Origin: Palsa-360 sp963710315
Lineage (GTDB): Bacteria > Acidobacteriota > Terriglobia > Acidiferrales > UBA7541
Direction: 5' to 3'
Assembly (NCBI GenBank): GCA_963710315.1
Contig: CAVPZW010000007.1
Location: 434,001-498,000 of the forward strand
Length of the DNA stretch: 64,000 nt
The notes below the pieces were generated by a model. It saw only the letters and a list, made by a program, of their open reading frames with translations. It was not told where the DNA came from and did no database searches. The position numbers and the translations under genes are program-made. Below, piece by piece: positions 25,586 to 34,953 of the stretch. Positions within the stretch are counted from its first letter, which is position 1; every line of letters begins with the position of its first letter.

Positions 25586-26694
25586 GTGTCGAATAATCAG
25601 AGTGCGGGTTGGAATTTTGGGCGCGACCGGAATGGTCGGCCAGCGATTTCGTGCAGATGCTAGAGAATCATCCGGGATTTGAAATTACGGCGCTGGCGGC
25701 GTCGGACCGCTCGCAAGGAAAAACCTACGGCGAAGCCTGTACGTGGCGGCTGGTGGGCGACATGCCGGCCTTCGTGAAATCGATGGTCGTGCAGCCGCCG
25801 CAGCCGCCGCTGGATTGCGACGTGGTGGTCTCCAGTCTGCCCTCGGACGTCGCGCGCTCTTCGGAAGAAGCTTTCGCGCGCGCCGGGTATCCCGTCATCA
25901 GCAATGCCTCCTCGTTCCGCATGGACGAGGACGTTCCCCTGTTGATTCCCGAAATTAATGCCGACCACTTGAAAGTTCTGGACCGGCAGAAGAGCGAACG
26001 CGGCTTTTCCGCGGGCTACATTGTGACCAACCCGAATTGCTCGACCATCATCATGGCGCTGGCGCTCGCGCCGCTTCAGGCAAAATTCGGCTTGGAGGCT
26101 GTGATCGCCACCACGCTGCAAGCCGTCTCCGGCGCGGGCTATCCCGGCGTGCCTTCGTTGGACGTGGTGGACAACGTGCTTCCCTTCATCGACGGCGAAG
26201 AGCCCAAGATGGAGAGCGAGACGCGCAAGATTCTTGGCAAGCTGGGCATCAATTCCTTTGAGAACGCGGCATTCCCGGTGAGTGCGCAGTGCCATCGCGT
26301 GAATGTGGCCGATGGGCACATGGTGGCTGTGCGCGTGAAGCTTTCCAAGCGCGTGACGATCGAGGAAGTCCGCGAGGCGCTGGCTTCCTACACCTCCGTG
26401 CCGCAAGAACTGAAACTGCACACCGCTCCAAAACATCCCGTGCTGGTGCGCGCCGAAAAAGATCGGCCGCAGCCGCGCATGGATCGCGACGCAGGCGGCG
26501 GCATGAGCGTCACCGTCGGGCGGCTGTTTCCGGACAGCGTGTTCGACTACCGCTTCGTCGTGCTGGGACACAACACCATTCGCGGCGCGGCTGGCGCGGC
26601 TATTTTGAACGCGGAATTATTGAAAGCGCGCGGACTGCTGCACGGAAAATCGGCGAGCGAAAATGCGGCGCCGGCCGAAGCGAGGGTGCGATGA
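25586..26694 (+). CDS. asd: Aspartate-semialdehyde dehydrogenase (two frameshifts near the start)
   Basis: NADPH-dependent reduction of aspartyl phosphate, branch point to lysine, threonine and methionine. GTG at 25586 has a strong GGGAGGGG ribosome site. Two extra bases (one near 25601, one in a T-run near 25646) must be removed to join the start with VRVGILGATGMVGQRF and the rest; restored length 368. Seen: NASSFRMDEDVPLLIPEIN, the catalytic Cys in TNPNCSTIIMALAL and SGAGYPGVPSLD. The archaeal/fungal-type Asd subgroup is likely. Its stop overlaps lysC (ATGA). Confidence 0.92.
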
Positions 26695-28148
26695 GCCGTC
26701 CGATCCAGGTAATGAAATTCGGCGGCACGTCGGTCGGCAGCGCCGATCGAATTCGCAGCGCCGCGGCGATTGCGGCGGCGGCATCCAAGGAACGCGCCGT
26801 GGTGGTGGTGGTTTCCGCCATGTCCGGCGTGACCAACATGCTGATCGCGGCCGCGGGAAAAGCGGCCACCGGCGATGAAGCCGCCGCCGAAGCGCTGACC
26901 CGATCGCTGCAGGAAAAGCATCACGAAGCCATCGGCAAACTGATTTCCGATGTCGAAAACCGGCGACAGCTGACCTCTGAAATCGACGCGCTGATCGAAC
27001 GCGCAGCGAACTATTGCCGCGGCTGTGCGCTGCTCGGTGAACTTTCGCCCCGCGCGCTGGACGTGATTGCCGGCACGGGAGAACGCCTCACCGCGCGAAT
27101 GGCCGCCGCAGTGCTGCGCGAAATGGGCCTTCGCGGCGTGGCCTTCGATGCCATGGATTTGATTGTGACCGACGACGTTCACGGCGGCGCGCGCCCTCTG
27201 TCCGAACCGACGCGAAAGAAAACGCAGGCGGCGCTTCTTCCCTTGCTCGAAGCCGGCGGGATTCCAGTGGTCACCGGTTACGTGGCTGCAACGGCAAAGG
27301 GTATTCCCACAACGCTGGGGCGCGGGGGATCGGATTATTCCGCGACAATTTTGGGCGCGGCGCTGGACGCCAGCGAAGTGATCATCTGGACGGACGTCAA
27401 CGGCGTGCTCACCGCGGACCCGCGCATGGTTCCCAATGCGGCCACGCTGGACGAAGTTTCCTACACCGAAGCGGGCGAACTGGCTTTCTTCGGCGCGAAA
27501 GTGCTGCATCCCATGACGCTGCGCCCGGTGATCGAAAGCGCCATCCCCGTGTGGATTCGCGACAGCTTTCATCCCGATCTGACCGGAACGAAAATCACGC
27601 AGTCTGTGAAACCCGCGCCGCAGGGAGTGAAGGCCGTCACGGCCACGCGCGACGTGGCCATGATCGCCATCGCAGGCCCCGGCATCATCGGCGTGCCGGA
27701 CATCGCCGCGCGCATCTTCTCGGCGACCGCGTCGGTCCACGCCAACATCGTGATGATTTCGCAGTCGTCTTCGCAGGATAGCATCTGCTTCGTGGTGCAG
27801 GCCGCCGACGCCACGCGCACGGAAGAGGCCTTGCGCGACGCCTTGCACGATGACGTGCATCTGCACAACCTCGAACACATTCGAGTGAACCGCAACGTGG
27901 CCATCGTCGCGGCGGTCGGCGAAAACATGGCCGGAACGCCCGGCATCGCGGGCCGCGTCTTCAGCACGCTGGGCAAGGAATCGATCAACATCATCGCCAT
28001 CGCGCAAGGCTCGTCCGAATACAACATTTCGTTCCTGGTGGATTCCAGCGGAATGGAAAAAGCCGTGAAGGCCCTGCACCAGGCCTTCGGCCTCGGCAAA
28101 CAGGAAACAGGCAACGGCGCGCGCTCCGCCGCACAGGTGACGTCGTAA
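26691..28148 (+). CDS. lysC: Aspartate kinase
   Basis: First step of the aspartate pathway. The 485-residue monofunctional enzyme shows MKFGGTSVGSADRI (residues 8-21), the TTLGRGGSDYSATILG kinase motif, WTDVNGVLTADPR, and two C-terminal ACT domains (about 320-470) with SQDSICFVVQ and IAQGSSEYNISFLV for feedback control. It is ThrA/LysC-III-like but lacks the fused homoserine dehydrogenase. ATG overlaps the asd stop. The frame is intact, in contrast to the region upstream. Confidence 0.94.
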   Translation: MSRPIQVMKFGGTSVGSADRIRSAAAIAAAASKERAVVVVVSAMSGVTNMLIAAAGKAATGDEAAAEALTRSLQEKHHEAIGKLISDVENRRQLTSEIDALIERAANYCRGCALLGELSPRALDVIAGTGERLTARMAAAVLREMGLRGVAFDAMDLIVTDDVHGGARPLSEPTRKKTQAALLPLLEAGGIPVVTGYVAATAKGIPTTLGRGGSDYSATILGAALDASEVIIWTDVNGVLTADPRMVPNAATLDEVSYTEAGELAFFGAKVLHPMTLRPVIESAIPVWIRDSFHPDLTGTKITQSVKPAPQGVKAVTATRDVAMIAIAGPGIIGVPDIAARIFSATASVHANIVMISQSSSQDSICFVVQAADATRTEEALRDALHDDVHLHNLEHIRVNRNVAIVAAVGENMAGTPGIAGRVFSTLGKESINIIAIAQGSSEYNISFLVDSSGMEKAVKALHQAFGLGKQETGNGARSAAQVTS

Positions 28149-28171
28149 CCTCATTGTCGATGGCGGGACGA

Positions 28172-28537
28172 CTATTTGTGGGGTGGTTTCACAACCCGAA
28201 TTTTGCGATCCGTCGCGACAACAAAGCAACCGGTCCAATCGTCGTATGTTTCCGTTCTGAAGATCTCGCTGATGCGCCCGATCAGGCTTAGCCGTGAGGG
28301 AAGGTGAAGGCGGACAAGCAGGATACCGCTGTGCGATCCCGGAACAAATTTTCTCAAATCAGAAAAATCCAGATCCTGAGTAATCAGGAATCTTGCTTCT
28401 CTTTGTGATGCTTCCCAAATTTTCTGGTCTGGCCTACCGTTCAACCCCTCTTGCAATGTCGTATGGACATCGTGACCCAAATCATGCAGCAAGGACGCAA
28501 GGCGATTGGGAAGGTTCTCATCGAGCTTGATTCTCAT
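28172..28537 (-). CDS. DUF5615 PIN-like toxin-type protein
   Basis: A 121-residue protein with the DUF5615 outline: IKLDENLPNRLASLL (acidic residue near 6), GHDVHTTLQEGL, and ITQDLDFSDLRKF, which together form a PIN-like acidic site of predicted ribonucleases. It overlaps the preceding DUF433 gene by four bases, the usual toxin-antitoxin pairing. Activity is inferred from family context. Confidence 0.82.
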   Translation of the reverse strand: MRIKLDENLPNRLASLLHDLGHDVHTTLQEGLNGRPDQKIWEASQREARFLITQDLDFSDLRKFVPGSHSGILLVRLHLPSRLSLIGRISEIFRTETYDDWTGCFVVATDRKIRVVKPPHK

Positions 28538-28797
28538 CGAATCGGTGGAATAGCCGGAACTGGCAGATCTTCTTCCGCGGATGCAGCTGCGAACGCGATC
28601 GCGGCCCGGATGTCCTCTGCCTTTAGAGTCGGAAAATCAACGAGGATTTCTTCAGCGCCATCCCCAGCCGCCAAGCTCGCGAGTACGGTGCGCAATGTAA
28701 CGCGTGTCCCACGGAAAATCGGTTCTCCTCCACAAATATTTGGGTCACGAATGATACGCTCGATGTAATTTTTCACCGCGTCTGTGGCTTCACCCAT
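28534..28797 (-). CDS. DUF433 antitoxin-type protein
   Basis: An 87-residue helix-turn-helix-like protein: IIRDPNICGGEPIFRGTRV and VLASLAAGDGAEEILVDFP are the DUF433 signature. Commonly upstream of DUF5615 as here, where it would bind and neutralise its partner and may autoregulate the pair. Confidence 0.85.
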   Translation of the reverse strand: MGEATDAVKNYIERIIRDPNICGGEPIFRGTRVTLRTVLASLAAGDGAEEILVDFPTLKAEDIRAAIAFAAASAEEDLPVPAIPPIR

Positions 28798-28863
28798 GTT
28801 TCGATCCTCGTATGTAATTATATCATCAAGCGCAAAAGGAACGAGATTCCCTCAACGTTGGAT

Positions 28864-30438
28864 TCAAAAGCGCGTGAATGTAGCGTCGCCAGGGTCGGCG
28901 GCGGGCGCGAGCTTTGCGCGACCGTTGGCGGCGAGGTGTTCGAGGATTAGGTAGACGCTTTCGGCGGAATCGGCGGCTCCGATGGCAGCGGCAATTTGCG
29001 TGGCGGTTTGCGGCGTGTTGGAAAGGGCCGCGTGCGCTTTGGCCTGCAAGGCGAGCACGGCTGCGGCGGCTTTCTTCCCGGCTTCGACGCCCGGCTGGTG
29101 GTACGCGTTGATGTGGATGAGCGAGGCGTAGAGGCCCACGGCGCGCTCGAACAGGGCGATTAGCGCGCCGATGGTGCGTGCATCCACGCGGCGCACCGTG
29201 ATGGTCATGGACTGGCGGTCGCTGCCGTAGAGCGCTTCACGCGTGCCAATATAAAAGCCATCGAGGTAATCTCCCGTGGTCACGCCCGGCTCGACTTCCA
29301 GGCGCGAGCCTCCCGCTTCCAGGACGCGCACGAAGGTGACGAAGAAATTATTCACGCCGTCGCGCAACTGCTGCACGAAGGCATGCTGGTCCGTGGACCC
29401 TTTGTTTCCGTACACGGCGATTCCCTGCTCGACGCGCTTGCCGTCCAGGTCCAGCTGCTTTCCGAGCGACTCCATCACCAGTTGCTGCAAGTAGCGGCTG
29501 AAGAGCAACAGGCGATCCTTGTACGGAAGAACCACCAGGTCTTTCTTCCCTTTGCCGTCCGTGGCCACGTACCACATTAGGGCCATCAGCGCGGCGGGAT
29601 TGCGCCGCGTTTCGTGAATGCGCGTGGCCGCGTCGCATGCTCCGGCTCCGGCGAGCATGCGCACAATATCGATTCCCTGCAATGCCGCGGGAAGCAGGCC
29701 CACGGCGGAAAGTTCGCTGGTTCGCCCGCCGACCCAATCGAACATGGGAAAGCGGGCCAGCCAATCTTCCGAAACGGCAAGCCTGTCCATTTGCGATCCG
29801 GCCATGGTGACGGCGACCGCGTATTGCGCAAAATTCAATTTTGCCGCGCGAAACGCCTCGGCCACTACCACCATGCCGTTGCGCGTGTCGGGAGTCCCGC
29901 CGCTTTTGCTGGTCACGATAACCAGCGTTTCCGGCAACAATCCCTTCAGCGATTCGATCATGCGAGCGATGCCGTCGGGATCGGTGTTGTCGATGAAATG
30001 AATCTTCATGCGGTCGGAGGAAGGTTGTCCGAGCGCGTCTCCGACAAACATAGGGCCGAGCGCGGAGCCGCCGATGCCAATCGCCAACACCTGAGTAAAT
30101 CGCTCCGCTTGGGGCGGCTTGATTTTTCCCGCGTGCACGCCGGCGGCAAATTTTTGAATTTCTTCCACCGTGTCGGTGATTTCCAGGCGGATTTCCTTGG
30201 TGGGCGCGAGTTGCGGCGAGCGCAGCCAGTAGTGCCCCACCATTCGCTTTTCGTCCGGGTTGGCGATCGAACCGGCTTCCAGGGCGTCCATTTCGGCGAA
30301 CGCTTTTTGCATGGCCGGTTCCATGGACGCGAGAAAGGCATCGTCGAAGTGCATGCGGCTGATGTCCAGCGAGAGGTCCAGCGAATCCACATGGCAAAAA
30401 TATTGGCGGTAGCGATTCCAGAGTGCGGCTGCGTTCAT
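28864..30438 (-). CDS. pgi: Glucose-6-phosphate isomerase
   Basis: Interconverts glucose-6-phosphate and fructose-6-phosphate. The 524-residue protein has AIGIGGSALGP, HFIDNTDPDGI, VTSKSGGTPDT, and GGRTSELSAVGLLPA, with the catalytic region YGNKGSTDQHAFVQQL. The C-terminal 70 residues (QTATQIAAAIGAADSAES) look like an added winged-helix-type segment. Followed by transketolase upstream on the same strand (97 bases plus a repeat apart), both feeding sugar phosphate interconversion. Confidence 0.93.
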   Translation of the reverse strand: MNAAALWNRYRQYFCHVDSLDLSLDISRMHFDDAFLASMEPAMQKAFAEMDALEAGSIANPDEKRMVGHYWLRSPQLAPTKEIRLEITDTVEEIQKFAAGVHAGKIKPPQAERFTQVLAIGIGGSALGPMFVGDALGQPSSDRMKIHFIDNTDPDGIARMIESLKGLLPETLVIVTSKSGGTPDTRNGMVVVAEAFRAAKLNFAQYAVAVTMAGSQMDRLAVSEDWLARFPMFDWVGGRTSELSAVGLLPAALQGIDIVRMLAGAGACDAATRIHETRRNPAALMALMWYVATDGKGKKDLVVLPYKDRLLLFSRYLQQLVMESLGKQLDLDGKRVEQGIAVYGNKGSTDQHAFVQQLRDGVNNFFVTFVRVLEAGGSRLEVEPGVTTGDYLDGFYIGTREALYGSDRQSMTITVRRVDARTIGALIALFERAVGLYASLIHINAYHQPGVEAGKKAAAAVLALQAKAHAALSNTPQTATQIAAAIGAADSAESVYLILEHLAANGRAKLAPAADPGDATFTRF

Positions 30439-30456
30439 GTGTTCTCCTGCGTTTAG

Positions 30457-30528
30457 GTAGCGCGGGCTTCAGCCTGCGGGGGTTAGTCCTCGCAAGGACC
30501 TAAACCCGCAGGCTGAAGCCCGCGCTAC
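30457..30528. repeat. REP-like inverted pair (GGCTTCAGCC family)
   Basis: GTAGCGCGGGCTTCAGCCTG and a perfect mirror copy, with the GGTTAGTCCTCGCAAGGACC spacer. It lies between pgi and transketolase. Confidence 0.85.
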
Positions 30529-30535
30529 GTAAACC

Positions 30536-32641
30536 CTATTTCTTCGCGGATTGGATCTGTTCTTTCGCCGCGGCTACTACATTTTCTACCGTGTAACCGA
30601 AATGTTTTTGCAGCGCCTTGATCGGCGCGGAAGCGCCGAAACTGTGCATCCCGATGCTGCGGCCCGAAGTGCCGACGTAACGCTCCCAGCCAAATGTGGC
30701 GGCCATTTCCACGGAAACGCGCGCCTTCACTGCGGGAGGCAAAATGGAATCCCGATAGGCTTGATCCTGCCTGTCGAACAATTCCCAGGACGGCATGCTG
30801 ACCACGCGCGCGTTGACTCCTTCTTTCGCAAGCTGCTCGAAGGCCTCGACACACAGGGAAACTTCGCTGCCCGTCGCGAGCAGAAGCACATCCGGATGCG
30901 CGCCCGCATTTTCGGCAAGCACATACGCGCCGCGCGCGACTCCCGAGGCGGGAGCAAATTTCGTGCGGTCAAGCGTGGGAAGCGCCTGGCGCGTCAGGAC
31001 CAGCAGCGCAGGCTCATGCCGAAGCTGCATGACCACCTTCCAGGCCTCGACCACTTCATTGGCGTCCGCGGGGCGCAGAACGATCAGGCCGGGCGTAGCG
31101 CGCGCATCGCCAGATGTTCGATCGGCTGATGCGTTGGCCCGTCTTCGCCGACGCCCATGCGAATCATGCGTCAGAATATAGATCACGGGAATTTCCATGA
31201 TGGCGCTCAGGCGCATTCCGCCCCGCATGTAATCCGTGAAAACAAAAAAGGTCGCGCCGAACGGACGCACTTTGGTCAGGCTCATGCCGTTGATGATCGC
31301 GGCCATGGCATGCTCGCGGATGCCGAAATGCATGTTCCGGCCGGCATAACTTCCGGGCTGAAATCGGTGGCATCCTCGAAGGTGAGCAAGCGTTTTGGTC
31401 GAGGGCGCGAGATCGGCAGAGCCTCCCATCAGCCAGGGAACATTTTTGCGCGATGGCGTTCTCGACTTTGCCGGAGGAATCGCGCGTGGCCAGTCCCTTC
31501 GCGTCGGCGGGAAACGACGGGAAGGTCCTTGTCCCATCCCTCGGGAAGCTGGCGATGTTCCATGCGCGAAATTTCATCGGCCAGCGCCGGGTATTTGCGG
31601 CCGGTAGGCGGCGAAACGCGCGGTCCAGTCATCGCGGACATTTTTTCCGCGCGCGCCGATGCCAGTTTGGAAGTGTTCGTACACGCCATCGGGAATAAGG
31701 AATTTTGCGTCCTCGGGCCAGCCGTAAATTCGCTTGGTCAGCCGGACTTCCTCTTCGCCCAGCGCCTCGCCGTGAGCGGCAGCGGTGTCTTGCTTGTGCG
31801 GCGAGCCCCAGCCGATGTGGCTGTTCACAATGATGAGCGTGGGCCGGTCGCTGGTTTGCAAGAACGTGCGGAAGCCCGCGCGAATCATGTCCAGATCGTT
31901 CGCATCGGTGACGTGCGCAACATTCCAGCCATAGGCGGCGAATCGCGCGCCCACATCTTCGGAGAAAGCCAGCGGCGTGCCGCCCTCAATCGTGATGCGG
32001 TTGCTGTCATAGATCCAGCAGAGGTTCGAAAGCTTCAGGTGGCCGGCAAGCGAGGCGGCTTCGCTGGAAATTCCTTCCATCATGCAGCCATCGCCTCCCA
32101 GCGCGTACACGTTGAAATTGTAGAGGTCCTCGAATCCGGGCTGGTTATAGCGTGATGCAAGCCATCGGCCGGCGAGCGCCATCCCAACGCTATTGGCGTA
32201 GCCCTGGCCGAGCGGGCCCGTCGTGGTCTCAACGCCCGTGGTCAGGTGCGATTCCGGATGGCCGGGACATCGGCTGCCCAGCTGGCGGAAATTCTTGATT
32301 TCCTCGAGCGGAACGGCGGGGCCATCGAGAATCTCCAGATTCTTCCCAGCCTCTTTGACTCCGGCAAGGTGCAGCAGCGAATACAGGAGCATGGAGGCGT
32401 GCCCGGCGGAGAGAACGAAGCGGTCGCGGTTGGGCCACAGCGGATCGCTGCGGATCGTAGCGCAGAAATTCCTGCCACAAGCAGTAGGCCACCGGCGCCA
32501 TCGCCATGGGCGTTCCGGGATGGCCGGAATTGGCCGCCTGCACAGCGTCCATGGAGAGCGTGCGGATCGTGTTGATGCAGAGTCATCTCCATCGGAGTGG
32601 CGGCGTTTTGAATGGAAGCCTGGCTTGTCGGTTACGCTCAT
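30536..32641 (-). CDS. tkt: Transketolase (frame-disrupted)
   Basis: TPP-dependent enzyme of the pentose phosphate pathway. Sequence is continuous only when several frames are joined: LSMDAVQAANSGHPGTPMAM, FVLSAGHASMLLYSLLHLAG, TTGPLGQGYANSVGMA, ALGGDGCMMEGISSEAASLA (TPP site), then NMHFGIREHAMAAIINGM, RPFGATFFVF, and the C-terminal LLATGSEVSLCVEAF. Net length 702 codons is normal for the family. About eight single-base shifts cluster at 32460-32600 and 31100-31600. Because conserved motifs are intact either side, these are probably sequence errors. Confidence 0.87.
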
Positions 32642-32849
32642 CCTCGCTCCTTGGCAGCGGCGCGAAACGGGGGCACCATTCCGCGGCCAAACTGGACCAT
32701 TACTTTAGCCCAAAGCCTATATTGTGCGAAATGCAGAATCGCGTGGCTGCGAATGATGCGACCTCACCATTCGCAGTCTGCGGAAGGAGAGATTCCTCGC
32801 TCCGACCGGAATGACAAAATTGATCTTTTCGCGGTAAATTCCATCGCTG

Positions 32850-33170
32850 GAGCACAGCACGGCGAAGCCGCAATCAAAGGCAGATTCAGTGGCTCTATCG
32901 CGGATTGCCCTAACTTCTCTGCGAGTCCCGTTAGGGACGGCACATCGTAGCCCACCGTGAACCGGTGGGGGACATGGAGCGATTCTTTTGAGCCCCGTAG
33001 GGGCGGCACAAGTTGGAGCGTGTGCCGCCCCTACGGGGCTTAGGCTTACTTGGCACACCAACCCACCGTTTCACGGTGGGCTACGATGTGCCGTCCCTCC
33101 GGGACTTCGAGCGTGACCAAACGGAGACCGAAGCAAAACCAAATTCGATGCGAAATGCAAATAGTCCGCC
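32850..33170. repeat. Dispersed ~300-bp palindromic repeat, copy 2
   Basis: Matches copy 1 at 2215-2515 in order and detail: GTCCCGTTAGGGAC, CGTAGCCCACCGTG, AGCCCCGTAGGGGC, the inverted GCCCCTACGGGGCTTAGGCT, CCCACCGTTTCACGGTGGGC and GTCCCTCCGGGAC. Flanks also align (GAAGCCGCAATCAAAGGCA versus GAGCCGCAACCAAAGGCA). The remainder of 32642-33405 holds no supported gene. Confidence 0.85.
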
Positions 33171-33405
33171 GAACAATAGTACATTGCAATTGGCACACTC
33201 GATCTGCACGAATCCGGACAAAAATATTGCCAATTGGGGATAGCTCTTATAGGCTCCCTGTACCGCGATTCAGCATGGCAATACGGCTGCTCTGAAGATC
33301 GGCGAAGCCTGCCATAACTTGAACGTGGATATTGTTTTAGCCGGCGAGAAGTTAACCGGAATGGGTGGAATACTTTTACAGGATCGGTTCCTCTGGAGGA
33401 ATTGC

Positions 33406-34753
33406 ATGAAGAAGATTGCTTTGATGTTTTTGATTTTAGCGATTGGCGTGACCATCGGAGTAAGAATCTCCGGCACGCTGTCGCCCGTTGAAGGGCAAGC
33501 GAAACCCGGAACAGGATTTGCCGCCGTGCCCGGAGCAGTGGGCGGCGAGGATCTGACTGGTGGCTACGAAGTTGTGAAAAACTGGCCGAAGGACATCAGC
33601 ACACTGCCCGGAAATGAGAAGTGGACGTACGGCGCGGGCGAAAGCGTCTTCGCCGAGAGCCCCAACCGAATCTACGCTCTGTACCGCGGAGAATTGCCCG
33701 AAGATGGCGCCGCCGAAGGCAATGTTGCTGCCGCAAGCCGGCCCCAGCATTAGCTTCCCCGTTGCTGGCTTCTGGCGCGATGCCACGGTGGCCTCGCTGC
33801 CCGGAACGGGCGGAACGGATCAGGACACCCGCGAATGGCTCACTTCCTGGGAAGGAAAATCGGAGAAGTTGGGAATCAAGGGCCCTCCATACCGCGAGCT
33901 GGACAAGGACGCTAAGTGGGAGAACTGCCTGGTTGTGTATGACGGCGCGGGAAATATTCTGGAGACCTGGAAGCAGTGGGACAAGCTGTTCCGCCGGCCT
34001 CACTCCGTGTACATCAGCCCCTACGATCCGGAAAAGAATATCTGGATCGTGGACGACAACATGGACACCATCTACCGATTCACGCATGACGGCAGCAAGC
34101 TGCTGCAAACCATCGGAACGCCGGAAATTCCAGGCGACGGCCCCGACCACTTTAACCGCCCGACGTATCTCGACTGGCTGCCGGACGGCACCTTTTACGT
34201 CTCCGACGGCTATACAGGGACGCGCATTGCCAAGTTCGATAAGAACGGCAAATTCCTCATGCAATGGGGCATCAAGGGCGGCCCACGCGGCGGGGGCGGT
34301 AACGAACCTATCGAAACGCGGCCCGGTTATTTCAGCAACGTGCATGGCGTAGCGATTGACCAGAAGACTCGCCAGGTTTTCGTCAATGACCGCAACAACC
34401 ACCGCATCCAGGTGTTCGATGAAAACGGCAAATATCTGCGTGAGTGGCACATTGACAATGCCCCTTCCAGCCTGCACTTGCTGTACATCGGATCCGGAAG
34501 CACCATCTGGACCTTTGACCGCACCACCAACAAGATGATCGAGTACGACCTGCAAGGGCACCTTCTGTACAGCTGGGGGAGCATGGGCGACTATCCGGGC
34601 TACCTCTGGGGCGTGCACGGTGTGAGCGTGGACCAGGACGGCAATCTGTACGTCGCGGAAGTGGACGCGGGACGCATTCAAAAGTTCACCCCGCGGCCCG
34701 GAGCCAATCCCGCGTTTCTGATGGCCAAGCCGGTCTATTCGGCCTGGAAGTAA
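33406..34753 (+). CDS. Secreted NHL-type six-bladed propeller protein (one frameshift)
   Basis: One extra C near 33699 divides the frame; restored length is 448. A signal peptide or N-terminal anchor (KKIALMFLILAIGVTIGV) is followed by NHL/SMP-30-like repeats: RPHSVYISPYDPEKNIWIVD, GTFYVSDGYTGTRIAKFDKN, VHGVAIDQKTRQVFVNDRNN, and VHGVSVDQDGNLYVAEVDAG. Such propellers bind or lyse small molecules outside the cytoplasm. TGGAGGA lies six bases ahead of the ATG at 33406. It opens a same-strand group with an LVIVD protein and a TRAP binding protein. Confidence 0.8.
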
Positions 34754-34761
34754 GAGCTAGA

Positions 34762-34818
34762 AAAAAATAAGGGCTGGGCTGTCCGCGAGTTGCAGCGGCC
34801 GCCCAGCCCTTATTTTTT
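34762..34818. terminator. Strong bidirectional intrinsic terminator
   Basis: AAAAAATAAGGGCTGGGC (34762-34779) and its perfect reverse complement (34801-34818), loop 21 bases, with A- and T-runs on either side. It closes the NHL transcript. Confidence 0.92.
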
Positions 34819-34953
34819 CAGATGCGTTATTGGCGGGATATTGGAGTATGATGCGCCTCATGCAGCGGAAATTGGGTGCACGGATTCCGCCGCGAACGTT
34901 TTGAATACTTTCATAAGCGCCTCGTCATAATCTTCAAGGGGCAAAGGAGATCC

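Noticed and set aside
28172..28797. Toxin-antitoxin pair as part of a mobile island
   Set aside because: No integrase, transposase, att repeats or composition change around it; it is a single pair between housekeeping genes.
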